Positions 50,865-60,372 are shown, counted from the first letter of the stretch. The stretch: DNA of 64,000 nucleotides from an uncultured Woeseia sp. (GCA_937925605.1 CALALV010000003.1:5552-69551), one strand, 5' to 3'. Notes: a model not told the origin generated them from the letters alone. A program made the numbers and translations.

Positions 50865-53139
50865 GCCTGCTGCATTTCCGAGCAATGTCTTTCGGGATAC
50901 TTGTGCCGCCTTGCTCGAGTTTGCGGTCTCCGACGACGAGGAGCGGGCAATCGGCAAGGTTGTTCAATCGACCATTCCGCCTCCTTCCCTAGTCCTTATC
51001 GAGCAAATGGCAGCTGTGCTTATAGAAGTTGGGCTGCTGACAGCATATGACAAACAGCGTATCTCTAAGTATTGCGAGCGAAATGCCGGAGAAACGTCTC
51101 TCACTCGTACCTACCACGAGAAAGTCTATCCGGTTCCTTTTGCGTTAATGCACTTGCAAGCAGCCGGTGCTAACGAAGTACAAGTTCGCAATTGGGCAAT
51201 CAAGTCGCTAGTTCGGTTTGTCAAAGAACCACGCCGCGATCGTTTCTCGGGACATGTCGCTTACCGACATACAATTGCGTTTCGCGATGTACTGCAAGAC
51301 TTCTTCGATTCACGAACTCTGATACGCGGCCACTCAGCGAACTCCGCGTCGATTGAAGACGTCGATGGTTTTATTGCCAGGCAGAAACAAAGCCCTCTGT
51401 TGACGCCATACACGATAGGAAAATACGAGACTGTCGTTGCGCTCATATGCGGCGGACTGCAGCTTGGGGAGCGACAGAAGCGTGGCGGTTCGAGCAAGAG
51501 ACCTCGCTCCTCGATTGGCACAGAGCTAGCCGTTTCTCCCGAACATCTGGATGAGCTGACTGAGCCGAATTTTCTTCAATCCGCAGAAGTCGGCGACGCA
51601 TTCATGGACGAAGACGGGCTTTTCGTTTCGATTACGCATCCACCGCACGCGTCTCGGTGTGACCAATACAAGGTCGACAGGTTAGCCGAGAATGGATTCG
51701 CCCGTAGGAACACGCCATCGGTCGCCGACATGAATATCTGCAGCAAGGCGACCTTCAGTGAATATATGACCTGGGCGTTCCGCTCGTTGCCAAAGCCAGA
51801 GTATGGGGTGACATGGCTCCTTGCATTTGCCGGACTTGATCTCGCCCGCCCGTTACGAACGGCCGTTTGCAAGAGCGACGAGCCACAAGGCGACGAACTC
51901 TTATTAAAAGCCCAATCCAATTCCTTGGACTACCACGTGCTGCGAAGAGTGGACAAAGAGGATCCAGAAACGCATGAGTCAGCGGGAATCATGTCGACCC
52001 CTCTTCCGGACACAGTCTTCGAAGGTCTGACTAGCATTCATGATCGGGCAATGCAACATGATGTAATCGAGCGTTGTCGGAAGGCCGCGAACGGCTTTTC
52101 ACGGCATCACACTGGGCTAACGCCAACTCCTAATCGCCTGAGGGCTTCGTCTGCTGTTCTTGTTCGATTGCGCAAAATGTCAATGCTTGAACAATGCGGT
52201 GTTGCCGGTCGAGTTCTACCCGCCCTCAAAGGGATCAGCGCGTATTATCGGACATCTGTCTCGGCGACCGTTGAGCAATTTGCCTCGGCCTACTCGGATT
52301 CAGTTGCTCAGCTGCAGATATGCGCGCCGGCATTGGATGTTCCGAAGACGACGGAAAAAGGCGAAGACAAAGACCTCTTTTGCCAATCGGCTATCCAGGT
52401 CGACGCTGTCGGGACGCTAGTTGAAGAGCTGGCAAACGCTTATCGAGCGATTCAAGAGAGAATCGATTCAAAGGGGCTCCTGTGTGAAATCAACGATGTA
52501 CTTCTCGCGGCAAATCTCCATGAAACCGCCCGATACGTTGTTCAACAGTCAGCCCTTGGAATCCGTCCGGTCGGGAAAGTCGCCAAAGTCTCCTTTGCCG
52601 AGCAGCTTGGCGCTGTTGTCTTCGACAAACGATCGCGCCTGTTCGCTGAGCGCTCCTTCGCGCCGGTCCCGGCCCTTTACCTGGCGTTCGACGATTGTTC
52701 TGCGCTCAATCGCTCGGTTCTTAAGCAATATCTGCGGAATTCAGGGATATCGCTCGAGACAGACGGAAACATCTTCGATTTGGCGGCCGAATTTCGGCGT
52801 TGCAGCTCCGACGCAAAGGTGCTCCGCACTCGCCTTACTAACGGTCACTTCCGGCACGAGGCTCCGATAGCTTCAAAAATCGTCGACCTGAACTTTAAGC
52901 ATAACTGGCTGCGACATGCGTCTATTCGGCACCTGGCCGGCCGATTCCCACAATGGATCGCAGATGAGTTTTTCGGCCATCGCAGGATTGGCCGTGAGCC
53001 TCTGGCAACGTGGTCAACCGCGGGGACCAGCCATTTCGGGCAGCTTCAGCGAGCACTTCAAGACTGGCTGAGTTCAATCCTCCCGGGAGAATTGCTGAAG
53101 CCGATCCGAATTCGCAATGTGAAGATTCAGGACGGGTGA
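50824..53139 (+). CDS. Giant tyrosine-recombinase-like protein with a degenerate active site
   Basis: The 771-residue protein is basic at the N-terminus and ends in a recombinase-like C-terminal fold: LAFAGLDLARPLRTAV aligns with the arginine box but has GLD for GLR; HNWLRHASIRHL and FFGHRRIGREP match the H-x-x-R and GH boxes; and WSTAGTSHF follows where the nucleophilic tyrosine should be, with no Tyr in range. It probably binds DNA without cutting it, as partner of the next, intact recombinase. The stop overlaps the next start as GTGA. Confidence 0.7.
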   Translation: MNSSKTKKTKSKNRPAAFPSNVFRDTCAALLEFAVSDDEERAIGKVVQSTIPPPSLVLIEQMAAVLIEVGLLTAYDKQRISKYCERNAGETSLTRTYHEKVYPVPFALMHLQAAGANEVQVRNWAIKSLVRFVKEPRRDRFSGHVAYRHTIAFRDVLQDFFDSRTLIRGHSANSASIEDVDGFIARQKQSPLLTPYTIGKYETVVALICGGLQLGERQKRGGSSKRPRSSIGTELAVSPEHLDELTEPNFLQSAEVGDAFMDEDGLFVSITHPPHASRCDQYKVDRLAENGFARRNTPSVADMNICSKATFSEYMTWAFRSLPKPEYGVTWLLAFAGLDLARPLRTAVCKSDEPQGDELLLKAQSNSLDYHVLRRVDKEDPETHESAGIMSTPLPDTVFEGLTSIHDRAMQHDVIERCRKAANGFSRHHTGLTPTPNRLRASSAVLVRLRKMSMLEQCGVAGRVLPALKGISAYYRTSVSATVEQFASAYSDSVAQLQICAPALDVPKTTEKGEDKDLFCQSAIQVDAVGTLVEELANAYRAIQERIDSKGLLCEINDVLLAANLHETARYVVQQSALGIRPVGKVAKVSFAEQLGAVVFDKRSRLFAERSFAPVPALYLAFDDCSALNRSVLKQYLRNSGISLETDGNIFDLAAEFRRCSSDAKVLRTRLTNGHFRHEAPIASKIVDLNFKHNWLRHASIRHLAGRFPQWIADEFFGHRRIGREPLATWSTAGTSHFGQLQRALQDWLSSILPGELLKPIRIRNVKIQDG

Positions 53140-55262
53140 CAGGCTTGGCCTCTTCGACCTCAGTATCTAAACCACTTCGGTGCAACTCGTATCTGCCGAA
53201 GTCACCTGCGAGTTGGAGAAAGCTTGACGACCTCGTTGCCTGGTATCGCGGACTCTGGTTGGGCGACTGGGCTGCGAACGAGGCCGGTCATATCGCTCTC
53301 CTTCGTGCCTATGCGGCGCTTTTGATTGACAACGCGCTCCCGCACAGTGCCGCGCTCGACGTGTTGACCAGTTTTGCAGGCGTTAAGAACAACGACGCGT
53401 CCAACGTAGCCATACCCATTCATCCCTCTGACGCCACAGAACGGCACGTAGATCTCTCGCTCGCCGATGTCCCTGCGCTCGCGCTGCGTTGCTGGCGACA
53501 ACGTGAACGGCACCTTGGAAAAGCTCATCAAGCGAGCCGCGAGAGGATCGAAATAGAGATCCTGGAGGCGTTTCCAAGCTCCCTTATCCATGGAGACACC
53601 GAACTAGACCTCGCAGTCCGAGACGTTCAGGCTCTAGCGCCGATTATCGCAATCCACAATGGCGCCGAACCCTTCATGATTTCCGCGCTCGCTGCGAAGG
53701 TCCGCCCCACTAGTCAGTCTATGTTCGACCCCTACTACATCGGTGATATCACCAAAGAACCCATGGCGTTTCTTGTCGAGACAATGTCGGACAGCTCATT
53801 ACGCGCCCAAAATCTCAAACCTGCCACTATTGAGCTTCTGAGTTCGCACAAGATTCAAGCCGATTGGATTGCAAGAGGCAGGAAGCTCTTGCGGGACATG
53901 TGTAATGAACTAAATTCCGCACACAGCAAACGCATCAAGACTCCACTTCAGCAAGAGCGTGCCGAATTGATATTGCGTCGATACCGAATGCAAGCGATCA
54001 CATTCTGCCCCGAGGACTCAGTCGTGGTGCTCGCAATCGACTATTCGAAACAACACTACATCCGGCGCGGGACAATTACGGCGCGATCTTTGCGAGACTA
54101 TCTCGATCGAGCAGTCATGAATGGGCTAATGGACAGCGAATCATCGGACTCATTGTCATCGTGGGACCCCGACGACTTTGAGGAAAACATCGAAGAGAGA
54201 ATCTCGAGCCCCAACCTAAGTATGGAAAGCAGGCGCCTGATACTCAATGCGTATGCACCAATAGTCAGATTCATAGCCCATAAGCTGAAGTTGCCGGCAG
54301 TATCAATTGCCCATCTCCGCGAGACTTTTGTGACGGGGAGCGGACAATGGGGGCTCATTTCACCCCATGTCATCGACAGAGTCATCCTAGACCTTTACGA
54401 GAGTGATTCTCGAGAGTACAGGCAAGTGGCAATTGTCATTGCGCTGGCATTCTACGGCGGATTGCGCGCGAGTGAGATTCGGCGCCTACGTCTCGACAAC
54501 ATCGTCTTCAGCGATGTTATTGAGTGCCTGGATATAGAGATACTGAACGGCAAGTCGGCGGCATCACGAAGAAGACTGCCCTTTCTCTGTCTGGCCCCAC
54601 CAGAAATCGTACATGTAATCGTGGATTATGGCCGATGCCGAAGGTCAGAGTTTTCGAGTCGCGCAGTCTTGTCGAAAATTGCCGCATTTGGCCCGCTCAG
54701 AGACAGACAGGGCTACTCTCACAACTCTCTGACCAGATTCTCGAGAAACATGCTGAAGAGCATACTCGGCGATCGAGCAACTCTTCACTTGCTTCGCCAC
54801 TGTTTCTGTTCGTTCTTGTTTCTTCGCTGGTACGCGACACGGTACCCGGACGTGCTCGATGACATCCGCTTTCGGTCTCACCCGTTGTTTCAGCCATCGC
54901 TGCTTGAGAAGCTCGATGACTACTTCGCATGCACGAGATATGAAGACGGCGACATTCGACCATTTGACTTGATTTCCATGACCAAATTGACGGGACACGC
55001 ATCGCCGGAAACTCTATTCCAGTACTATGTCCATACGTACTCGATCGTTCAGGCACATGCCGCAAAGCGGATTCGATCGGTGGTCGACGATCTCGTGCTC
55101 ACATCCGAATGCGTGTCTTGCCTTCTCCCCCGAGCCAGGAGTTCATCGACGATCGCAAAGACCTTCAGAGCGCTAGACAACAAGACTCTAGGCGCATTGG
55201 CCCGCCAGAAAATTGCAAACTATTCAGTCAACAAGATCGTAGGTTTGGATGCCCGAGATTAG
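53136..55262 (+). CDS. Giant tyrosine recombinase with an intact active site
   Basis: The GTG inside the GTGA overlap is the best start; the frame is open upstream within the preceding gene. The 708-residue product has about 430 residues of N-terminal extension with no recognised domain, then a complete catalytic domain: R444 in FYGGLRASEIRRL, K in NGKSAASRRR, H551 and R554 in LHLLRHCF, H621 in TGHASPET and Y630/Y631 in FQYYVHT. It should perform strand exchange through a phosphotyrosine. It is about twice the size of usual phage integrases. Confidence 0.85.
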   Translation: MTGLASSTSVSKPLRCNSYLPKSPASWRKLDDLVAWYRGLWLGDWAANEAGHIALLRAYAALLIDNALPHSAALDVLTSFAGVKNNDASNVAIPIHPSDATERHVDLSLADVPALALRCWRQRERHLGKAHQASRERIEIEILEAFPSSLIHGDTELDLAVRDVQALAPIIAIHNGAEPFMISALAAKVRPTSQSMFDPYYIGDITKEPMAFLVETMSDSSLRAQNLKPATIELLSSHKIQADWIARGRKLLRDMCNELNSAHSKRIKTPLQQERAELILRRYRMQAITFCPEDSVVVLAIDYSKQHYIRRGTITARSLRDYLDRAVMNGLMDSESSDSLSSWDPDDFEENIEERISSPNLSMESRRLILNAYAPIVRFIAHKLKLPAVSIAHLRETFVTGSGQWGLISPHVIDRVILDLYESDSREYRQVAIVIALAFYGGLRASEIRRLRLDNIVFSDVIECLDIEILNGKSAASRRRLPFLCLAPPEIVHVIVDYGRCRRSEFSSRAVLSKIAAFGPLRDRQGYSHNSLTRFSRNMLKSILGDRATLHLLRHCFCSFLFLRWYATRYPDVLDDIRFRSHPLFQPSLLEKLDDYFACTRYEDGDIRPFDLISMTKLTGHASPETLFQYYVHTYSIVQAHAAKRIRSVVDDLVLTSECVSCLLPRARSSSTIAKTFRALDNKTLGALARQKIANYSVNKIVGLDARD

Positions 55263-55272
55263 GAATCGAGAA

Positions 55273-55647
55273 ATGACATTGGAAGAACTGACGGACGTCG
55301 TGATTCAAGCCAGAAAGAAAGGCGCCGAGGCGTCGTCAGCAGTATACGAACGAATGTGCGACAAAAATCCGCGGCGCGGAAATCTCAGAGGCCTATGTGG
55401 TGGTGCACATATTATGATCAAACTCGATGGCAGAACCCGGCTCGCTCGCCTGCTCAAAATGGCGTCGCAAAAGATCGATGATTTTAGCTTCGGCCCATCA
55501 TACGAACGGGGGATCAAATTAGTACACATCCGCGGAATGCACGACCGCCAAGAGCGAGAAGTCGACATAGCAGCGACAGGGGCTGTTTTGGCCGTTCTGA
55601 TGGAAAAGTTGCGCGTCTTTGGCTACTTAGAAACGTATTACTCCTAA
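55273..55647 (+). CDS. Last gene of the recombinase operon, unknown function
   Basis: The ATG at 55273 has AGGA nine bases upstream; an ATG at 55249 that overlaps the recombinase is the alternative. The product (124 residues, MTLEELTDVVIQARKK) is a small alpha/beta protein with several Cys near 35-50 (ERMCDKNPRRGNLRGLCGGA) and a hydrophobic C-terminal helix. No family was recognised. Its position suggests an accessory factor for the recombinases. Confidence 0.65.
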   Translation: MTLEELTDVVIQARKKGAEASSAVYERMCDKNPRRGNLRGLCGGAHIMIKLDGRTRLARLLKMASQKIDDFSFGPSYERGIKLVHIRGMHDRQEREVDIAATGAVLAVLMEKLRVFGYLETYYS

Positions 55648-56260
55648 CTAGTGATTATTTTCGTGCGACTTGTGCGACGATACACCGAACGGAACCATGT
55701 CTTCAGCGCGGGCAAGAGTACGCTAGAACGCCGGGACCACTACAGACACCTACGTGATTGCCGGCACCTGACATTGCAAAGGGTGTACGGCAAAGTCGCA
55801 CCCCAACTGAACGCCGACTGCTCGTGGAATACCCGGCGTTTATCGATTGCAGGCGGCAGAAGAGATCAATACTTGCCACACTGGAAAGTATGTAGACATG
55901 ATTCTTTCTAATACTTTTCGATGATTAATTCGGTGCGGGATTCGCCGCAGCCAGATTTACCCAGCGAGACAGTTAATAACTTAAAACTAGCACGATCGAA
56001 GTATATGTCCCAATGTGCACCCTGCGAAAACTTACCCAAGCAGATTCGAAGAAGCGGCGGCACGTACACAGATAAAATGACAGACATTAAGAGTGTTGCT
56101 GCCCAATGTGAGAAGGCCTGTTCAGCTATACTCCAACGGGAGGGACGACTCTGTGTGGCGTCACCAAGCGCTTCGTTTCGCGCAGCCAGGAAGCCCTGTC
56201 GGACAATAGGCCGGTCTAATCTGGGTGTTCTCCTTGAACGACGGCGGTGTGTGTCCTGGC
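55648..56260. other. 613-base intergenic region
   Basis: Open frames here have no ribosome site, domain or plausible composition, and nothing else is convincing. It could contain the attachment or target site of the recombinases, but no direct repeat to another part of the window was found by eye. Confidence 0.4.
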
Positions 56261-57397
56261 CTAATTGGCTCCACAGTCGATACTTTCACATCGCTCGCGG
56301 CAAAGGATGATGTTCGACCTGGGCGCAGAAATATCCGTGATCGTCATCTGCGCATCGCAGTTCGCTAGACAGGTCAACCGTTCGGCCTCGCACATTTGCT
56401 CGGAATCTTCCTGTCTATCGCTCCCTACGGCTCGCAAGTCGTGTTCGGGACAAGGCGAGTATGAGGTTCCTGCAGGCACAAGATTCTCTACTCTAAACCA
56501 CCGCGATCCAGATGACACTGCGATCTCAACCATTGGCGGGCGAATATCAATTACGTATCCGCACTGCGTACTGTCACCGATCTTCAGGTTCGCGCGAAAC
56601 TCCTGTTGACGGCGCTCTTCGGCCGCCTTTTCAGCAGCACGCGTCTGGCGCGCTGCGTCTCGTGCATCCGCCTTCCGCTTGTCGTCAGCTGCCTTGGCTG
56701 AGGCATACTGGGCTGCAAATTCGGTATTCTCCGAGCGAGCGTGCGCCATTAGCGACTTTAATACATCGCCGTGAATCACGATAGCCACATATTTGCCAGT
56801 TCCTTGATCAACGTATTTGGCTGAGACGATTAGCTTCAGCCGTTCACCGCCGTCAGCAGATGCACCGTCGAGTTTGAAGCATGTATGTGCGATGTCGCTC
56901 TTCTTGTAACCGCCTCGGAGGGTCGGATCGTCAGATTTTGTGGCCAACGCAAAACCGCTCTCATTCTGGACATCAGAGACAACGCTCTCTATGAGTGGTC
57001 GGAATTCCTGAAGGTATTCGTCTCCATTATCCGAGACAAGGTTTACTACGTGCCCGGCCCCCATCATAACCACCCTGTGATCTAGCTGGATCCGACCATC
57101 CGAATCCCGATATCGGCCGCCGAACTCTGTCGCGCAAGCGGTACTGAGGAAGCGACCGATTTCCGAAACTTGCGGCGAATAGCTGCTTCTTGACTGCTTA
57201 TCCCTTACTCGGACGAGAACAACATCGCCATCGTAATACGACTCGTAGTTCTTCTTGCCGTATTCTCGTCGTACCAGTTCCAGCCCTTCCGCAATCGTTG
57301 GCGGATCGAGACGACTGTGAAATTCACTGGCGAGAGACCTTTCCGGACCGGCGAAGACTGCTAAAAAGGCGACCCCAAGAAAAAAAGCCAAACGCAT
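56261..57397 (-). CDS. Exported protein of unknown function with a charged coiled coil
   Basis: The 378-residue product begins with a signal peptide (MRLAFFLGVAFLAVFAGPERSLASE). A globular part (about 30-225) is followed by an Ala/Lys/Arg/Glu coiled coil (about 228-275, KAADDKRKADARDAARQTRA and on) and a Cys-rich tail (CPEHD, MCEAERLTCLANCDAQ, CRERCESIDC) with seven or more cysteines, probably disulfide-bonded. No family was recognised. It is probably periplasmic or secreted island cargo. Confidence 0.75.
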   Translation of the reverse strand: MRLAFFLGVAFLAVFAGPERSLASEFHSRLDPPTIAEGLELVRREYGKKNYESYYDGDVVLVRVRDKQSRSSYSPQVSEIGRFLSTACATEFGGRYRDSDGRIQLDHRVVMMGAGHVVNLVSDNGDEYLQEFRPLIESVVSDVQNESGFALATKSDDPTLRGGYKKSDIAHTCFKLDGASADGGERLKLIVSAKYVDQGTGKYVAIVIHGDVLKSLMAHARSENTEFAAQYASAKAADDKRKADARDAARQTRAAEKAAEERRQQEFRANLKIGDSTQCGYVIDIRPPMVEIAVSSGSRWFRVENLVPAGTSYSPCPEHDLRAVGSDRQEDSEQMCEAERLTCLANCDAQMTITDISAPRSNIILCRERCESIDCGAN

Positions 57398-57520
57398 ATT
57401 CTCACCTCCAAGCGAGCGAATTCCGATTCATAGACTGTCGCCGAGCACCATTGCCTGACAAGCCAAAATGCTACTTATCGTCTGTCGACTTATCGTCATC
57501 ATACCTGAACGATCGTCGTC

Positions 57521-57745
57521 ATGGCGAAACGAGCTTCAGGTCGTCGAGTTCTGGCACGAAACATGCGCAAGATGCGACATTCGATGGGCTGGTCCCAAGA
57601 GGACCTTGCCGAGGCAGCTGGCCTACACCGCACCTATGTTGGGGCTGTAGAAAGACAAGAACGAAACGTCAGCATAGACAACATAGAGCGGATTGCCATT
57701 GCATTGGAAACGTCTTTATCCGACCTGCTAGATGAACGGACTTAG
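57521..57745 (+). CDS. Small XRE regulator (controller-protein-like)
   Basis: The 74-residue protein is a single HTH (MRHSMGWSQEDLAEAAGLHRTYVGAVERQERNVS split across the recognition helix) with a short C-terminal helix (LSDLLDERT). The size and the motif LHRTYVGAVERQERN resemble the C-proteins that time restriction-modification systems. Here the neighbour is an endonuclease/exonuclease/phosphatase-family enzyme, convergent with only a one-base gap. No methylase is visible. Confidence 0.85.
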   Translation: MAKRASGRRVLARNMRKMRHSMGWSQEDLAEAAGLHRTYVGAVERQERNVSIDNIERIAIALETSLSDLLDERT

Positions 57746-57746
57746 G

Positions 57747-58565
57747 TCAGTCTTCAATTTCCCCATACAATAGCGAATGGTCTGAGAACTGATCGATCCA
57801 GTTCCTCTTGGCCTGCTTTGTGGATTTGTTCACCCAACCTACAACTTCAATCTCGGCATTCCCGAAGCTCTTGAATTGCAGGTGATCGGCGGCGAAGACG
57901 TGGTCCAGGCTTGAAGGATCCCAATCGTCTGAACCGTTCCACCAGGTATTCTCATGCGTTTTGGGCAGGCGCCGCATGCCGTTGACGGAGGCATTCATGC
58001 GGTTGTCGACAAAGCCGAGCTCTTCTGCGCCGGTCATGTCCGAAACGTTGTTGTACTGCGCCTTCATACCCATCGTATTCACGTCTCCAAGGGCAACGAA
58101 GTTAGCCTTCTGACCGCCTGGTGTAACCTTATCGATCGCCCGTTTCAAGCTGGCCACGTGCTGGAACATATCGTCTCGTAGGCCCCAGTCCCTCGGATTG
58201 GCAAAACTCTTGAAATGCAGAAACAGAAACGAATAGTTGTCAGAGCCAAGAGTAATCGTCGCCAGCGCACCCGGTCGCAAGGTGGGCACTTTTGACTGGA
58301 GTTCATCTTTTTGGGTAACAAAAGCCGTCAGACCGGCCTTTACACCCACCAGTATCTCCGGGATGCCGGGGCTTTCGGTGATGGTAAACGTGTATCCAGG
58401 CATCCTCGTTGTCATCGCCTGAAATACTGCGGCCCCCTTGACTTCGTAGATACCGAACACATCGGGGCTTTTCGATGCAATCAGATCAACGACGTCATTC
58501 ACTCGGTTGGGTTCGTTGTGGAAGTTCTCGACATTCCACGATAGAAACGACAGTACCTTCGCCAT
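57747..58565 (-). CDS. Endonuclease/exonuclease/phosphatase-family enzyme
   Basis: The 272-residue protein shows the EEP active site in order: WNVENF (N), GIYEVKG (E), GDVNTMG (DxN), SLDHVFA and FSDHSLL (DH pair). Family members cleave phosphodiesters of DNA, RNA or phospholipids. There is no signal peptide, so it is intracellular. It is the right-hand cargo of the island, next to the XRE gene. A nuclease role is favoured but not certain. Confidence 0.9.
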   Translation of the reverse strand: MAKVLSFLSWNVENFHNEPNRVNDVVDLIASKSPDVFGIYEVKGAAVFQAMTTRMPGYTFTITESPGIPEILVGVKAGLTAFVTQKDELQSKVPTLRPGALATITLGSDNYSFLFLHFKSFANPRDWGLRDDMFQHVASLKRAIDKVTPGGQKANFVALGDVNTMGMKAQYNNVSDMTGAEELGFVDNRMNASVNGMRRLPKTHENTWWNGSDDWDPSSLDHVFAADHLQFKSFGNAEIEVVGWVNKSTKQAKRNWIDQFSDHSLLYGEIED

Positions 58566-58641
58566 TTGGGCCCCCTTTATCTATGCGTATCGACTGGATT
58601 TGTCGATTGGTCGGACTGACGTAAAAGGCCAATCTACCTTC

Positions 58642-58776
58642 ATGTTAGTCAAAATCTACGTCGAAGCACTCTTGGTAGACCCGGTCTTAGCCGACGAAAT
58701 CTGGGCGTTGTGGCATGCGAGGCTGATTTCAGATGAGGTGGCCGCTCGAGCGTGGCGAGTTGTTTCCCAATTGTGA
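58642..58776 (+). CDS. Small helical protein (44 aa)
   Basis: The frame MLVKIYVEALLVDPVLADEI and on encodes 44 residues with Trp, Ala and Leu on a helical pattern (AARAWRVV). The composition and length resemble small conserved proteins near mobile elements, but the ribosome site is weak. It may be real. Confidence 0.4.
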   Translation: MLVKIYVEALLVDPVLADEIWALWHARLISDEVAARAWRVVSQL

Positions 58777-58902
58777 AGGGAGGTGCAAAACGGGCCGAAT
58801 CACGCTCTTCCTGCCGCCAAACTCGAGATTTTTTGTCCACCGATGTGAAGAAACGTCCCGCAAATACGTTTATTAAATGCATTCGTTCTGAATCGGAGGG
58901 AC

Positions 58903-59169
58903 ATGATGCCAAGGTCAAAGGACCAATCTACGGGACGTCCGGATGAGATCGATCTCGACGATCCCGAGTTCATCGAGTCGTTTCTCAAGAGTGTCGAGGC
59001 GCTGGCCGCCGAGGCGGGCGATTGGCGCGAGCATCTTCCGTATGACGCGCTCATTGGCTACCGCCACGATGCCGCTATCCGCGCGCGCTTCAAGGCGCAT
59101 TTCACGGCCTGCCCGTATTGCCAGGAACTGGAAGCGACCCTATCGCGCCGCAACAAACCGCGGCCGTGA
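58903..59169 (+). CDS. Small protein with a ZAS-like HxxxCxxC motif
   Basis: The 88-residue acidic protein has GGAGGG before the start, a helical segment (FIESFLKSVEALAAEAGD) and HFTACPYCQELEATL, the HxxxCxxC of zinc-binding anti-sigma factors. No sigma factor is adjacent. Composition here returns to the GC-rich type of the chromosome. Confidence 0.72.
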   Translation: MMPRSKDQSTGRPDEIDLDDPEFIESFLKSVEALAAEAGDWREHLPYDALIGYRHDAAIRARFKAHFTACPYCQELEATLSRRNKPRP

Positions 59170-59222
59170 GTCCTGCCCATTAGCTGCCTGATCGTCCAGG
59201 CGGCGACGCCGGCCGCGTCGAA

Positions 59223-59546
59223 CTAGCGCTTGTCCTTTTCCCGGCTGGTATCGAGCTTGTACCGAGCTCGGCCTGAGCTTTGTCGGACGGGGATTGTCGG
59301 AGCGTCAGCATCCGGGTTGGCCGGCGGGAAATAGTCGTCCCAGGTGCCGGTGTCGCGAAAGCCGGACAAGGCCGACTCCAGGTCCGCGAGTTGGATGTGG
59401 ACAATGGGTCCGTCTTCCGTGAGTACGATTTGTGGGCGACGATCGCCCGGCGGCAATTGCTCCGAGGCCTTGCGCATCGACAATTTGCGACTGGCCAGCA
59501 ATCGCGCCGTGCGTGGGTATTTTTCGGCAAATTGATCGGGACTCAC
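59223..59546 (-). CDS. Hypothetical protein (107 aa)
   Basis: A GTG start with AGGAG upstream opens a 107-residue frame with no recognised domain: a basic N-terminal helix (FAEKYPRTARLLASRKLSMRK) and an acidic/aromatic middle (FRDTGTWDDYFPPANPD). It is divergent from the short integrase gene; a role as its regulator is possible but not shown. Confidence 0.6.
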   Translation of the reverse strand: MSPDQFAEKYPRTARLLASRKLSMRKASEQLPPGDRRPQIVLTEDGPIVHIQLADLESALSGFRDTGTWDDYFPPANPDADAPTIPVRQSSGRARYKLDTSREKDKR

Positions 59547-59665
59547 GACGTATCTCCTGGCGAGCTTGAAATCTCTTTGAAGATGGCCGTAATTCTACCA
59601 ATTGCTTCACTAAATAGGCAGCTGACTACAGTTCCTAGTTCCTTCCCGAAAAAAGGAGCTGAACG

Positions 59666-60292
59666 ATGTTTCACAAGACAACAAAAACCGCTGCCCGGGT
59701 GCCCTGGAACAAGGGAAAACTGATGGGCCAGAAATCGCCGCTGTCCATGCACAATATCTGGTCCATCCGCATGAAATTGCAGAATGAGGCCCGGCTTCGT
59801 GATTTAGCCCTGTTCAACCTGGCGCTCGACAGCAATCTCAGGGCCTGCGATCTGCTGAATCTGCGCCTGTCGGACGTCTCAAGCGGCGACTCGATAAGTA
59901 GGCGGGCCACTGTCCTGCAGCAGAAGACGGGGCGGCCTGTCCGATTCGAGATCACTCGGAAAACCAGAGAGTCGCTCGCTGCCTGGGCCGAGCGTGCTGG
60001 CCTCAGTGGCGGGGATTACCTGTTTCCGAGCCGTAATCGCGCCTCCCGGCATTTGTCCACGCGACAGTACTCGCGAATAGTCTCAGCCTGGGTTGCCGAT
60101 ATCGGCCTCGACCCGACATCTTACGGTACGCACTCGATGCGGCGAACAAAGGCCACCCTGCTCTATCGCCGCACCAAGAACCTGCGGGCGATACAGCTTC
60201 TGCTCGGCCACTCGAAGCTGGACAGCACGGTTCGCTACCTTGGAATCGAGATTGATGATGCGCTCGAGATGTCCGAGCAGATGGATGTCTGA
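59666..60292 (+). CDS. Short tyrosine recombinase (FimB-size integrase)
   Basis: The 208-residue protein is nearly all catalytic domain: R59 in LRACDLLNL, K87, H156 and R159 in THSMRRTKAT, H182 in LLGHSKLDS and Y191 in VRYLGIE. The N-terminal core-binding domain of larger integrases is reduced to about 40 residues. Family members of this size invert or integrate DNA. AAGGAG lies 8 bases before the start, and a terminator follows. It may mark a second element boundary. Confidence 0.92.
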   Translation: MFHKTTKTAARVPWNKGKLMGQKSPLSMHNIWSIRMKLQNEARLRDLALFNLALDSNLRACDLLNLRLSDVSSGDSISRRATVLQQKTGRPVRFEITRKTRESLAAWAERAGLSGGDYLFPSRNRASRHLSTRQYSRIVSAWVADIGLDPTSYGTHSMRRTKATLLYRRTKNLRAIQLLLGHSKLDSTVRYLGIEIDDALEMSEQMDV

Positions 60293-60343
60293 AAAAGCCA
60301 AGAACAGCAACTTGCACCACGATTCAGGCAGGAGGATACAAGG

Positions 60344-60372
60344 GATCGGATTCCGCTGAGCGGAGTCCGATC
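60344..60372 (+). terminator. Terminator after the short integrase
   Basis: GATCGGATTCCGCT pairs with AGCGGAGTCCGATC (14 bp with one G-T pair) and is followed by TTT. It lies 52 bases after the integrase stop. Confidence 0.65.

Noticed and set aside
55651..56310. Two short plus-strand frames after the recombinase operon
   Set aside because: No ribosome sites, no domain-like sequence, and one overlaps the end of the exported-protein gene.
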